Below, in pieces: positions 21,947 to 31,366 of a stretch of DNA of 60,173 bases. A program made the translations under genes and the position numbers. Position 1 is the first letter of the stretch. Each line of letters opens with the position of its first letter. The stretch comes from Pontimonas sp964350865 (lineage in GTDB: Bacteria; Actinomycetota; Actinomycetes; Actinomycetales; Microbacteriaceae). The stretch spans positions 1 to 60,173 of the forward strand of contig CAYGLJ010000004.1 in the NCBI GenBank assembly GCA_964350865.1, read 5' to 3'. The notes beneath the pieces were generated by a model. It was given only the letters and a program-made list of their open reading frames with translations. It made no database searches and was not told the DNA's origin.

Positions 21947-23134
21947 CTAAAGTTCGGGCAGAGCGTCCAGGAGCCGCCCCGCAACGGAAGATTTTGTTCC
22001 TTCGAACGTCAGCGACTGCGGGCTCGCGGTAATCAATGTCACTGCTGTTTCAATGTTCCCAAATCCTACCTGGTCACCCACGAGGTTCAGAACTATGGCG
22101 TCAGATTTCTTCACATCACGCTTGGCTCGGGCGATTGACTCCCGTTGTGAGGGGTCGCTGGCGGTCTCTGCCGCAAAGCCGACAATCATCTGTCCGGGCC
22201 GCTTGAGTTCCCCCAGCTGAGCCAAGATATCCGGCGTGCGCTCAAGCTCAGGGGCCCAATGCTCAGCCTGATCCGACTTGCTCAGTTTGTGCGGTGAGGG
22301 AGCTGGCGAACGCCAATCTGCAACGGCAGCGGCCATGAGAATGATGTCGTGGGTGGGCTGAGCAGCCACCATGGCTGAGTGCATCTCCTGCGCTGTGGAC
22401 ACTGGCACAGACTCGACCCCCTGAGGGAGGGGGACCTCGACGTGGGCATGCACCAGCGTTACCTCGGCACCGCGCAACTTTGCGGCCTCTGCGAGAGCAA
22501 CACCCATGGCTCCTGTTGAACGATTTCCGAGGAAACGAACCGGGTCGAGAGGCTCTCGCGTTCCTCCTGCCGAAATAAGGATTCTCTTCCCCGCCAAGGA
22601 CTGAGGCACGAGGCAAGAGACGGCGAAGTTAACGATGGCCTCGGGTTCAGCCATCCTCCCCACACCACTGTCCTCGCCGGTCAGGGGGCCTGACTCTGGG
22701 CCAACGAACAGTGCACCGCGCTCGCGCAGGGTTGCAACGTTGGCCTGAACTGCAGGGTTCTCCCACATTTCTGTGTGCATCGCCGGAGCGAGCACAAGAG
22801 GGGCTGTGGACGCCAGCAAGGTAGTTCCCAGAAGGTCGGCCGCAAATCCACCGGCAATAGATGCGAGTGTGTGCGCGGTCGCTGGAGCCACCACAATGAG
22901 ATCGGCTTGCTGCCCCAGCGCAACGTGCCGCACTTCAGCAACACCCTCGAAGAGATCGGTAGGCACTGGGTTACGAGAGATTGCTTCCCAGGTCGGTAAA
23001 CCGACGAACTTGAGAGCAGAACCCGTGGGGATGACGGTCACATGGTGACCAAGCCGGACAAACCCCCGCACCACGGACACAGCCTTGTACGCGGCGATTC
23101 CTCCGGCAACGCCCACAATCACCCGCAAAGGCAT
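21947..23134 (-). CDS. coaBC: Bifunctional phosphopantothenoylcysteine decarboxylase / phosphopantothenate-cysteine ligase
   Basis: This enzyme couples cysteine to phosphopantothenate and decarboxylates the product in coenzyme A synthesis. The 395-residue protein has an N-terminal flavoprotein CoaC domain (VGVAGGIAAYKA, an EVRHVAL histidine, PAMHTEMW) and a C-terminal CoaB domain (SAGGTREPLDPVRFLGN). The start is ATG 23134, preceded by GAGGAG at ideal spacing. An in-frame GTG at 23158 lacks this. In the PAMHTEMW motif His stands where Asn is common elsewhere; as far as I recall this is usual in actinobacteria. Confidence 0.95.
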   Translation of the reverse strand: MPLRVIVGVAGGIAAYKAVSVVRGFVRLGHHVTVIPTGSALKFVGLPTWEAISRNPVPTDLFEGVAEVRHVALGQQADLIVVAPATAHTLASIAGGFAADLLGTTLLASTAPLVLAPAMHTEMWENPAVQANVATLRERGALFVGPESGPLTGEDSGVGRMAEPEAIVNFAVSCLVPQSLAGKRILISAGGTREPLDPVRFLGNRSTGAMGVALAEAAKLRGAEVTLVHAHVEVPLPQGVESVPVSTAQEMHSAMVAAQPTHDIILMAAAVADWRSPAPSPHKLSKSDQAEHWAPELERTPDILAQLGELKRPGQMIVGFAAETASDPSQRESIARAKRDVKKSDAIVLNLVGDQVGFGNIETAVTLITASPQSLTFEGTKSSVAGRLLDALPEL

Positions 23135-23164
23135 ACTCTGCTCCTCTGCTGAGGACACAGCGTC

Positions 23165-23422
23165 CTAGGACGCTGGACGGTTGAGAACTAGCTTGCCCTC
23201 GTTGATTTCACGCAGCGCGATACTGAGCGCTTTCTCGTCGATGGTCGAGGGAACGAGAGGTCCAACGTGGTCATAGATGTTGCCATCACCGAGATCGGAG
23301 TAGTAGGCGTTAATCTGACGCGCACGCTTCGCCGCGTAGATGACGAGCTGGTACTTGGAGTCAACCTTGCCCAATAGCTCATCGATTGGTGGGTCAATAA
23401 TTCCATCGCGATGTAACGACAT
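23165..23422 (-). CDS. rpoZ: RNA polymerase omega subunit
   Basis: Omega helps assemble RNA polymerase by holding the beta-prime subunit. The 85-residue protein has the family core KYQLVIYAAKRARQIN followed by PLVPSTIDEKALSIALREI. The start is taken at ATG 23422 because GGAG lies five bases upstream. An in-frame GTG at 23428 is part of that ribosome binding site. It sits directly behind gmk, the classic gmk-rpoZ-coaBC order. Confidence 0.95.
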   Translation of the reverse strand: MSLHRDGIIDPPIDELLGKVDSKYQLVIYAAKRARQINAYYSDLGDGNIYDHVGPLVPSTIDEKALSIALREINEGKLVLNRPAS

Positions 23423-23424
23423 AT

Positions 23425-24336
23425 TCACTCCTTGGTGGCCTGTGCGCGCAGTGACGCAAACACCAAGTCTACGATGCTTTGGCCAGCCTCCTCTACCGTT
23501 TCATTGATTACCACTGCATCAAACTCTCGCTGTCGGCGCAGTTCGCGTTCGGCAGTGGCCAGGCGACGGGTGCGTTCCGCCGCACTCTCCGTTCCTCGCG
23601 CCTCCAGGCGGTCCGCCAGCACCGCGAAAGAGGGTGGCGCGACAAAGATAGAGACGGATCTTTTCACAGCCCGCTTCACCTGCTTGGCGCCTTGGACATC
23701 AATCTCGAGAATCACGTTCTTACCAGCGTCAAGCAGAGCCTCAACAGGCTCCCGTGGTGTGCCGTAATAGTGCTGCTGGTGGACTATCGCCCACTCCAGA
23801 AGGTCGCCGTCGTCAATGAGGGTCTCGAACTGTCGCGGTGACACGAAGTAATAGTGTTCTCCTTCTCGCTCCCCCGGCCGTTGTGGACGGGTTGTGGCAG
23901 AAACGCTGAGCACAAAATCCGGGTAATGCGAGGTAATCCAGGAGACGATGGTCCCCTTCCCCACGCCACTGGGTCCGGCTAACACAACGAGCATCCCCCG
24001 CTGGTGAGCACAATAGCGTCGATAGAGGCTCTGCACCTCGTTCCGCAAAGCCGCCCTCTGGCGAACGCGAAGACCCCCCAAGGTCGCGGTAGGGCTCACG
24101 CCGAGGCGCTCAAGCACCTCTTGAGTCTTGGTGACGCCAAAACCCGGGATTGAGCGCAGAAACCATTCGACTCGTAGACCCCGAATGACCGGATCAGTGT
24201 CGGGGTTTTCCGCACTGTCATAAACCTCCACTAAGCGATGTTTCCCGGCCCGCAATTCCTTCTTAAACTCGGCTCTCGCCCGCCGCATCTCGACACCCCG
24301 ACGGGATGCTTCCGTCGCGTCAAACGGTTGACTCAC
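23425..24336 (-). CDS. gmk: Guanylate kinase with N-terminal actinobacterial integration host factor (mIHF) domain
   Basis: The C-terminal part (about residues 115-300) is guanylate kinase, which phosphorylates GMP to GDP. It has the P-loop GPSGVGKG (121-128), SVSATTRPQRPGE and the GREHYYF-like EGEHYYFVS. Residues 1 to about 105 are not part of guanylate kinase. They match the actinobacterial integration host factor, with VEWFLRSIPGFGVTKTQEV forming the DNA-binding helix region. There is no stop between them: one 303-codon frame spans both. In many actinobacteria mihF and gmk are adjacent separate genes, so this is a gene fusion. Similar long Gmk proteins probably occur in other Microbacteriaceae. 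The GTG start overlaps pyrF by four bases. Confidence 0.92.
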   Translation of the reverse strand: MSQPFDATEASRRGVEMRRARAEFKKELRAGKHRLVEVYDSAENPDTDPVIRGLRVEWFLRSIPGFGVTKTQEVLERLGVSPTATLGGLRVRQRAALRNEVQSLYRRYCAHQRGMLVVLAGPSGVGKGTIVSWITSHYPDFVLSVSATTRPQRPGEREGEHYYFVSPRQFETLIDDGDLLEWAIVHQQHYYGTPREPVEALLDAGKNVILEIDVQGAKQVKRAVKRSVSIFVAPPSFAVLADRLEARGTESAAERTRRLATAERELRRQREFDAVVINETVEEAGQSIVDLVFASLRAQATKE

Positions 24337-25142
24337 GAGTGGAGCTCACTTTCCGCGGCGCGAACCGCATCCGGAAAACTGTCCTCGCCCGCCAGCAGGA
24401 CTGACCGGGCGACAACGGCCAACACAGGAGATGTTGCGGGAAAAAGGACATTCGCCTTCGAAAGTTCGACCCCCTGAAACCCGAACCCTGGGGCGAGAAT
24501 CGGCATCCCCGGGTAATCACTCATGTCGAAACCAAAATCGCTAAGAGTGACAGTCGCCCCTACAACTACTCCTATCCGAGATGGTGTGACCGGGGCCTGT
24601 TGCACCCACCGCCTCACGTCTTCTACAACGCCGTGAGCGACAGTGCGACCGTCTGCACGGACCGCTTTTTGGGTCGAGTCGGCCTCCGGATTGGAGGTAG
24701 CAGCCAGAACAAAGACGCCCTTATCGTGTTTCGCAGCAAGCGTGAGGGCCGGTTCGAGTGCGCCAACACCCTGGTAGGGAACCAGAGTCAAGAAGTCCAC
24801 TTCAAAATCGGATCCTGGTTCCAACCAGGCGTGGGCATAACCGGACATGGTCGAACCAATGTCTCCACGCTTGGCGTCGCCAATAACGGTGATGCCACGG
24901 GATCTCAACGCGCCCAGAAGAACCGCCAGCTGACGCATGCCAGCAACACCCCACCGCTCGAAGAAGGCGACCTGCGGCTTCACCACACCGACTCCGCTCT
25001 CCACCAGGGCCGGAACTATCGCACTGACGAAAGACGCCAGCCCTGCCTCAGAATCGGCGCATCCCCAGGCCTCCAGCACGCCCGGGTGCGGATCGACCCC
25101 TACGCAGAGAGTGCGCAGCGAGAGAGAAGGTGCCTCGCTCAC
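24333..25142 (-). CDS. pyrF: Orotidine 5'-phosphate decarboxylase, long (type 2) form
   Basis: PyrF decarboxylates OMP to UMP, the last step of de novo pyrimidine synthesis. The 269-residue protein is the longer type. It has the catalytic GDAKRGDIGST (D89, K91, D94), VKPQVAFFE and the phosphate-binding PGFGFQG near the C-terminus. It lies between carB and mIHF-gmk with four-base overlaps on both sides, which ties UMP production to a nucleotide kinase gene. Confidence 0.96.
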   Translation of the reverse strand: MSEAPSLSLRTLCVGVDPHPGVLEAWGCADSEAGLASFVSAIVPALVESGVGVVKPQVAFFERWGVAGMRQLAVLLGALRSRGITVIGDAKRGDIGSTMSGYAHAWLEPGSDFEVDFLTLVPYQGVGALEPALTLAAKHDKGVFVLAATSNPEADSTQKAVRADGRTVAHGVVEDVRRWVQQAPVTPSRIGVVVGATVTLSDFGFDMSDYPGMPILAPGFGFQGVELSKANVLFPATSPVLAVVARSVLLAGEDSFPDAVRAAESELHS

Positions 25143-28100
25143 GATGATCCTTGGTCCCTCCGGCGCTGATAATCCTGCAGGCTGGTGACCTCAGGGGTGT
25201 CAGGTCTCTGCTCGAGGGATGCCACAGCGGCACCCACCTGAGCAATCGTGGTGAAGAGCGCCTTGTCTGCGGCAACAGTGGCAGTCCGAATCTCGTACCC
25301 ATCAGCACGCGCACTGCGCCCTCGAGGAGTGTTGATCACAATGTCGATCTTGTTTTCTTGGATGAGGTCGACGACGCTGGGTCCCTCACCAGAGCCAGAC
25401 ACCTCAGTGTGTTTGCGGACGACTTCAGCGGAAATGCCATAACGACTGAGTGTCTCTGCGGTCCCCTCAGTGGCCATCAGGTGAAAGCCGAGTTGACTGA
25501 GGCGAAGAATCGGGAGAATCACACTGCGCTTGTCGCGGTCAGCGACCGACACGAACACCGTCCCCGACCTAGGCAGACCACCATAGGCGGCGTCCTGGCT
25601 CTTGGCGAAGGCCTTCGGGAAGGTGGAGTCGATACCCATCACCTCTCCCGTTGAACGCATCTCGGGACCCAATATTGAGTCGACAATATCCCCGGAAGGG
25701 GTTCTAAATCGCTTGAACGGGAGCACAGCCTCCTTCACTGCAACCGGCGAATCCATCGGAGGCCTGCGACCATCGGTGGCGGGCAGGACGCCCGACTCAA
25801 TCAGAGAAGCAATGCTGGAGCCCGCCATGACGAGCGATGCCGCCCGGGCGAGCTGAATACCTAAAGCCTTTGAGACGAAGGGCACCGTCCTACTGGCCCT
25901 TGGATTCGCCTCAAGAACGTAGAGAACCCCTGCCGCGACGGCGAACTGAACGTTGATAAGACCCCGCACGCCGATTCCCTGGGCAAGTTTCTCTACCGCC
26001 TCGCACACTGTGTCCACGACATCTCGGCCGAGAGTTACCGGAGGGAGGGTGCACGCTGAATCGCCTGAGTGGATGCCTGCTTCCTCGATGTGTTCCATCA
26101 CGCCACCGATATACAGCTGGTCTCCGTCATAGAGAGCGTCAACGTCGATTTCCACAGCGTCATCGAGAAAACGGTCCACCAGTAAAGGCGCCTCAGGTCC
26201 GACAATTGCGAACTCGGCAATCCGGTCAAAATAATCAACCAAACTCGCATTGTCGTAGACAATTTCCATTCCTCGCCCGCCCAGGACATAGCTAGGGCGC
26301 ACGAGAACCGGATAACCGATGTCATGAGCGATGGCGAGAGCTTCGTCCACATCCGTGGCAGTACCGTTCTTCGGGGCAACGAGCCCGGCTTCGTCGAGAA
26401 TCCGCGCGAACGATCCTCGCTCCTCGGCCAGGTCGATGGCGCTCGGCGAGGTTCCGAGGATAGGTACTCCTGCCTCCTCGAGGCCCTTTGCGAGCCCCAG
26501 TGCTGTCTGACCACCTAGCTGCACCAGTACGCCCAGGAGCTCTCCGCTCTGACTCTCCTGATGAACTACTTCGAGAACGTCCTCCAAGGTCAAGGGCTCA
26601 AAATACAGGCGATCACTGGTGTCGTAATCCGTTGACACTGTCTCCGGATTGCAGTTAATCATGATGGTCTCAAACCCGGCGTCATGGAGCGCGAACGCTG
26701 CGTGCACACAGGAGTAATCAAACTCGATGCCCTGACCAATACGATTTGGACCAGACCCCAAGATGACGACCTTTTTCTTATCCGACATGGTGACTTCGGA
26801 GGAAAGGTCATAGCTTGAGTAGTGATACGGGGTGTAGGCCGGAAATTCTCCAGCGCAGGTGTCAACGGTCTTAAAGACCGGCCGCATTCCAATCTCATGA
26901 CGGAGTGAACGCACTTCCGCCTCGGTAATCCCGCGCAATTGGGCAATCTGCACGTCCGAGAGCCCGTGATCCTTCCCGTGCCTCAGCAGATCAGGCGAGA
27001 GCTCATCGCCAGCGCGGACTTCCTCCGCGACTTCGTTGATGAGCTCAATCTGGTCAAGGAACCATGGATCTATTCCTGTCGCGGCATATAAATCGTCAAT
27101 GGTTGCTCCCTGACGAAGCGCCTGCTGGACGGTCACGATGCGGCCATCAGTGGGCACTCGGGCCACATCTACCAGCTCGGCCGCGCTGAGCGACTGTTCT
27201 CCCCAATGAAAGGAACTCCCCCGTTGCTCGAGTGAGCGCAACGCTTTATTGAGCGCCTGGGAGAAGTTGCGACCGAGCGCCATCGCTTCTCCGACGGACT
27301 TCATCGTGGTGGTCAGCGTGCGATCCGCCAAGGGGAACTTCTCGAAGGCAAACCTTGGCACCTTGACCACGACGTAATCCAGTGTTGGTTCGAATGATGC
27401 AGGGGTGACCTGGGTTATATCGTTGGGAATCTCATCAAGGCGATATCCGAGTGCGAGCTTGGCCGCGATTTTTGCGATCGGGAAACCCGTTGCCTTAGAG
27501 GCCAGAGCGGAACTCCGGGACACACGAGGGTTCATTTCAATCACGATGACCCGCCCAGTCGAGGGCTCAATCGCGAATTGAATATTGCACCCACCGGTGT
27601 CAACACCGACCAGCCTGATGATTTGGATGCCGATGTCGCGCAAACGCTGGTATTCACGGTCGGTCAGGGTGAGAGCGGGAGCTACGGTGATCGAGTCCCC
27701 GGTGTGGACGCCCACCGGGTCGACGTTCTCAATTGAACACACAACGACAGTGTTGTCCGCGCTATCCCTCATGAGCTCGAGTTCGTACTCTTTCCAGCCC
27801 AAAATCGACTCTTCCAGCAGGACCTCAGTCGTAGGGCTCTGATGGAGACCGTCAGACACCATGCGAACGAGCTCTTCCTTGTTGTGGGCGAAGCCAGACC
27901 CTAAACCGCCCATAGTGTAGGACGGCCGAATGACGAGCGGATACCCGAGATCTTCGGCGAACGCGATGGCGTCCTCCACGGTGGTGGCGATATAGCTCCG
28001 AGCAACATCGGCTCCGGCCTCCAGAACAAGGTCTTTGAAAATCTGCCGATCTTCGCCGCGCTGGATGGCGTCAAATGAGGCTCCAATGAGCTCCACGCCG

Positions 28101-28432
28101 TACTTTTGGAGGATCCCCTCAGTGTGGAGAGCCATGGCAGCGTTCAACGCTGTCTGCCCCCCAAGGGTGGGAAGAATCGCGTCAGGCTTCTCTTTGGCGA
28201 TAATCGCCTCGAGAACGGGCGTCGTGATGGGCTCAACATAGGTCTGATCGGCGAAACCGGGGTCCGTCATGATCGTCGCAGGGTTGGAATTCACGAGGAT
28301 GACGCGGATTCCCTCTTCCCTCAGCACACGACAGGCTTGCGTCCCGGAGTAATCGAACTCAGCTGCCTGACCGATCACAATCGGACCCGAGCCGATTACC
28401 AGCACACTGCTAATGTCATCACGCTTGGGCAT
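25139..28432 (-). CDS. carB: Carbamoyl-phosphate synthase large subunit
   Basis: CarB makes carbamoyl phosphate from bicarbonate, ammonia and two ATP, for pyrimidines and arginine. The 1097-residue protein shows the usual internal duplication of two ATP-grasp halves, opening with LVIGSGPIVIGQAAEFDYSG and, mid-protein, ILGSGPNRIGQGIEFDYSC. A C-terminal allosteric MGS-like domain follows (GTAETLSRYG, NTPRGRS). The start shares one base with the carA stop. No irregularity is visible. Confidence 0.98.
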   Translation of the reverse strand: MPKRDDISSVLVIGSGPIVIGQAAEFDYSGTQACRVLREEGIRVILVNSNPATIMTDPGFADQTYVEPITTPVLEAIIAKEKPDAILPTLGGQTALNAAMALHTEGILQKYGVELIGASFDAIQRGEDRQIFKDLVLEAGADVARSYIATTVEDAIAFAEDLGYPLVIRPSYTMGGLGSGFAHNKEELVRMVSDGLHQSPTTEVLLEESILGWKEYELELMRDSADNTVVVCSIENVDPVGVHTGDSITVAPALTLTDREYQRLRDIGIQIIRLVGVDTGGCNIQFAIEPSTGRVIVIEMNPRVSRSSALASKATGFPIAKIAAKLALGYRLDEIPNDITQVTPASFEPTLDYVVVKVPRFAFEKFPLADRTLTTTMKSVGEAMALGRNFSQALNKALRSLEQRGSSFHWGEQSLSAAELVDVARVPTDGRIVTVQQALRQGATIDDLYAATGIDPWFLDQIELINEVAEEVRAGDELSPDLLRHGKDHGLSDVQIAQLRGITEAEVRSLRHEIGMRPVFKTVDTCAGEFPAYTPYHYSSYDLSSEVTMSDKKKVVILGSGPNRIGQGIEFDYSCVHAAFALHDAGFETIMINCNPETVSTDYDTSDRLYFEPLTLEDVLEVVHQESQSGELLGVLVQLGGQTALGLAKGLEEAGVPILGTSPSAIDLAEERGSFARILDEAGLVAPKNGTATDVDEALAIAHDIGYPVLVRPSYVLGGRGMEIVYDNASLVDYFDRIAEFAIVGPEAPLLVDRFLDDAVEIDVDALYDGDQLYIGGVMEHIEEAGIHSGDSACTLPPVTLGRDVVDTVCEAVEKLAQGIGVRGLINVQFAVAAGVLYVLEANPRASRTVPFVSKALGIQLARAASLVMAGSSIASLIESGVLPATDGRRPPMDSPVAVKEAVLPFKRFRTPSGDIVDSILGPEMRSTGEVMGIDSTFPKAFAKSQDAAYGGLPRSGTVFVSVADRDKRSVILPILRLSQLGFHLMATEGTAETLSRYGISAEVVRKHTEVSGSGEGPSVVDLIQENKIDIVINTPRGRSARADGYEIRTATVAADKALFTTIAQVGAAVASLEQRPDTPEVTSLQDYQRRRDQGSS

Positions 28433-29583
28433 CAGCGACCGCCCTGGGTGGATGCGGCAAGCTCGCCCTGGACGAGGTCCCTGAACCTGTCGAATAGATA
28501 GGTGGAATCATGAGGCCCGGCTGCTGCTTCCGGGTGGTATTGCACCGAGAATGCAGGTATGTCCAGTGCGGTGAGCCCCTCAACCACATCGTCATTCAGA
28601 CTCACATGGCTCACCTGTACTTTTCCAAAACCAGCCGGGGAATCCACCACACCCTCACGCGGTGCATCAACCGCGAAACCGTGGTTTTGTGCGGTTATTT
28701 CAACCTTTCCGGTAGCGCGATCGATAACAGGCTGGTTGATGCCCCGATGGCCATACTTCAGTTTGTAAGTATCAAATCCCAGTGCCCTTCCCAAGAGCTG
28801 GTTACCAAAACAAATTCCAAAGAAAGGCAACCGGTCCTCCAGAGCGCTCTTCAGAAGTGCAACGTGGTGATCACTGGCAGACGGGTCCCCGGGTCCATTC
28901 GAATAGAACAAAGCCACAGGGGCGAGAGATGTCACCTCTTCATAGGTAGCAGTGGAGGGCAACACATGAACGTCAAAACCACGCGCCGCAAGATGATGCA
29001 GTGTCGATTCCTTCACACCCAAATCAATCACCGCCAATCTCCCGAGTGCTGAACCCACCGCTGGTACAACCCGCAACTCGCTTACGCTGACCTGGTCAGA
29101 GAGGTTTTTCCCTTTCATGTCCGGTGCGGTACGCACCTTTTCCAGGAGCTCAGCTGGGTCGCTGTCAACACTTTCCCCGCTAAAGATTCCCCCTCGCATT
29201 ACTCCGGCTTCGCGAAGAATAAGTGTGATCGCACGGGTGTCAACCCCACTGATACTCACGATGCCATCCGACACAAGGTCATCATCGAGACTTCTCGTCG
29301 AGCGATAGTTAGACGGCCGTCGAGCAGGATCGCGGACGACAAAACCATCAACCCAAATCCTTCGGGATTCGGGGTCTTCATCGTTCATGCCGGTATTTCC
29401 AATATGTGGCGCGGTCATGACAACTATCTGACCTGCATAGCTCGGGTCCGTCAGGGTCTCCTGGTAGCCCGTCATCCCTGTGGAGAACACCACTTCACCG
29501 AGGGTCTCTCCTCGTGCACCCCAGGCATTCCCTTCGAATCGGCTGCCATCTTCCAACACCAGTACTGCACGGTCTCTCGTCAC
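28432..29583 (-). CDS. carA: Carbamoyl-phosphate synthase small (glutaminase) subunit
   Basis: CarA hydrolyses glutamine and delivers ammonia to CarB. The 383-residue protein has the N-terminal small domain (GYQETLTDPSYAGQIVVMT) and a class I glutamine amidotransferase domain. The nucleophile is in FFGICFGNQLLG and the His-Glu pair in QYHPEAAAG. The start is GTG, in a four-base overlap with the PH-like gene upstream. Confidence 0.97.
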   Translation of the reverse strand: MTRDRAVLVLEDGSRFEGNAWGARGETLGEVVFSTGMTGYQETLTDPSYAGQIVVMTAPHIGNTGMNDEDPESRRIWVDGFVVRDPARRPSNYRSTRSLDDDLVSDGIVSISGVDTRAITLILREAGVMRGGIFSGESVDSDPAELLEKVRTAPDMKGKNLSDQVSVSELRVVPAVGSALGRLAVIDLGVKESTLHHLAARGFDVHVLPSTATYEEVTSLAPVALFYSNGPGDPSASDHHVALLKSALEDRLPFFGICFGNQLLGRALGFDTYKLKYGHRGINQPVIDRATGKVEITAQNHGFAVDAPREGVVDSPAGFGKVQVSHVSLNDDVVEGLTALDIPAFSVQYHPEAAAGPHDSTYLFDRFRDLVQGELAASTQGGR

Positions 29584-30071
29584 TCAGCTTGTCCCCTCAA
29601 TGAATTCACAGCGTCAACAATCGTGTCCGGATGTGTCTCGGTAATCCGGAGGTAGCTATCAACCTCAGTGCCCCCAAGGTTCCACCGAATCATGACCAAG
29701 CCCTCCGGTTCCACCACTCGATCGATGGTCCAAGTCGCACGCCCTGCTCGAATCCCGTCTTTGGCATTGAGTAACACGGGAGTCTCGCCTTGCGCACCTA
29801 CGACCACACCCTCAGGGTGGAGGGAAAACTTCGCCTTTGCCCGAAAACTCAGTGGCCCCACAGGTATCCGATCGAGGGGCTTGTCCGCAACAGTGGTCGC
29901 AACGTAGAGGCCGTCAAACGACAGCAACGATTCCGACCCTGGTAGGCCTCGTACCAACGCTCCCTCAAGGTGGCGGAAGGTGCGCCGCCGGTTGCTCCAA
30001 CCCCACCAGGCGAGGCCCAAAAGGAGCACAGCTAGGGCGATCATCATGCTCGCCGCAATTTCCTGCGTCAT
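29580..30071 (-). CDS. PH-like-domain membrane protein of the pyr operon
   Basis: This 163-residue protein has one N-terminal hydrophobic segment (about residues 8-26), a short basic stretch and a soluble remainder rich in beta-type sequence. The soluble part contains GVVVGAQGETPVLLNAKDG and ATWTIDRVVEPEGLVMIRW. It resembles the PH-like membrane proteins found in the pyr operon of other actinobacteria, whose function is unknown. It sits between pyrC and carA with four-base overlaps on both sides, so it should be made in step with pyrimidine enzymes. No enzymatic motif is visible. Confidence 0.82.
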   Translation of the reverse strand: MTQEIAASMMIALAVLLLGLAWWGWSNRRRTFRHLEGALVRGLPGSESLLSFDGLYVATTVADKPLDRIPVGPLSFRAKAKFSLHPEGVVVGAQGETPVLLNAKDGIRAGRATWTIDRVVEPEGLVMIRWNLGGTEVDSYLRITETHPDTIVDAVNSLRGQAE

Positions 30072-31366
30072 ACAGCCTTCTCCCCCAGCTCCACAAGCTG
30101 ACTGTCGTTCACTGTCTGGACACCCGAGTAAAAGGTATGCATGACTCTGCCGACCAATTGCTGATCCCGGTACGGGTTGTTGCTACTCAAACTACCGTGG
30201 GGTTGCTCAGGTAATCCTGCGGGGTCCACCACCGTCAGATGGGCAGGTTGACCCACCGTCAACGGTGTGTCGTAACCCGAGACACGGCCAATCTCGGCGG
30301 GAGTAGTAGACATGACTCTGGCGACTGTGTCGAGAGTGACCAAACCTGGCTCCACCAAGGTGGTCATCACTACTGCGAACGCGCTCTCTAGCCCCAGCAT
30401 TCCAAATGCTCCCTCCGGGAAGCTGCAATCCTTCACTTCACTGGGGTGGGGTGCGTGGTCGGTGGCCACGATGTCAATGACACCCGATGCGACCCCTTCT
30501 CGTAGGGCCAGCACATCTTCCATTCTCCGAAGAGGAGGATTGACTTTGTAGAGAGGGTCATAGCTAGAAACGAGGTCCTCTGTGAGCAAGAGGTGGTGGG
30601 GAGTTACCTCCGCGGTCACAGCGATTCCCCTGGTCTTGGCCCATTTCACGACCTCCAGAGATCCCGCAGTAGAAAGATGACAGATGTGGATTCTGGCCCC
30701 CACAGATTCGGCAAGGAGCACATCCCTGGCGATAATCGACTCCTCAGCGACCCCAGGCCATCCTGCAAGCCCGAGCGAGGCAGCCAGAGGTCCCTCATTC
30801 ATCTGAGCGCCCTCAGTCAAGCGAGGGTCCTGTGCGTGCTGCGCTATGACCGCATCCAGGCTCCTCGCCTGCCCCAGAGCACGCGTCATGAGACCGGAGT
30901 CATGGACACACTTGCCATCGTCGGAAAAGACGCTCACCTTCGGCAGGGACCGGGCCATCGACCCCAATGGGGCCAATTCCTCTCCTGCTAGGCCCTTGGT
31001 TACCGCACCTACTGGTCTCACATCGACATATCCCGCATCGCGGCCCCATTGCCAGACCTGGGTCACCAGTTCGGCTGTGTCGGCAACCGGAACCGTGTTG
31101 GCCATGGCGTGAACGGCGGTATATCCACCGAGCGCCGCCGCTCTCGACCCACTGCGCACTGTCTCCGCTTGTTCCCCTCCCGGTTGACGGAGGTGTGTGT
31201 GCAGGTCGACAAACCCTGGCAGTGCGACGAGACCGGACGCGTCGATCACTCGAGCATTCTTCGAGCCGGCCACTTCGGAGGGGTCTACAAACACTCCATC
31301 CGACATTGCGAGGTCAGCCTGGACCCCGCCCATCAGTGAGGCACCTGTGATGATGATGGTCGTCAT
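30068..31366 (-). CDS. pyrC: Dihydroorotase
   Basis: PyrC cyclises carbamoyl aspartate to dihydroorotate. The 432-residue length and the metal-binding LHTHLRQPG place it in the type I (class I) dihydroorotases. Further motifs are the EVTPHHLLLT histidines, the catalytic IVATDHAPH and C-terminal NPYRDQQLVGRV. It is overlapped by pyrB upstream and the PH-like gene downstream by four bases each. Expected metal ligands are present. Confidence 0.96.
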   Translation of the reverse strand: MTTIIITGASLMGGVQADLAMSDGVFVDPSEVAGSKNARVIDASGLVALPGFVDLHTHLRQPGGEQAETVRSGSRAAALGGYTAVHAMANTVPVADTAELVTQVWQWGRDAGYVDVRPVGAVTKGLAGEELAPLGSMARSLPKVSVFSDDGKCVHDSGLMTRALGQARSLDAVIAQHAQDPRLTEGAQMNEGPLAASLGLAGWPGVAEESIIARDVLLAESVGARIHICHLSTAGSLEVVKWAKTRGIAVTAEVTPHHLLLTEDLVSSYDPLYKVNPPLRRMEDVLALREGVASGVIDIVATDHAPHPSEVKDCSFPEGAFGMLGLESAFAVVMTTLVEPGLVTLDTVARVMSTTPAEIGRVSGYDTPLTVGQPAHLTVVDPAGLPEQPHGSLSSNNPYRDQQLVGRVMHTFYSGVQTVNDSQLVELGEKAV

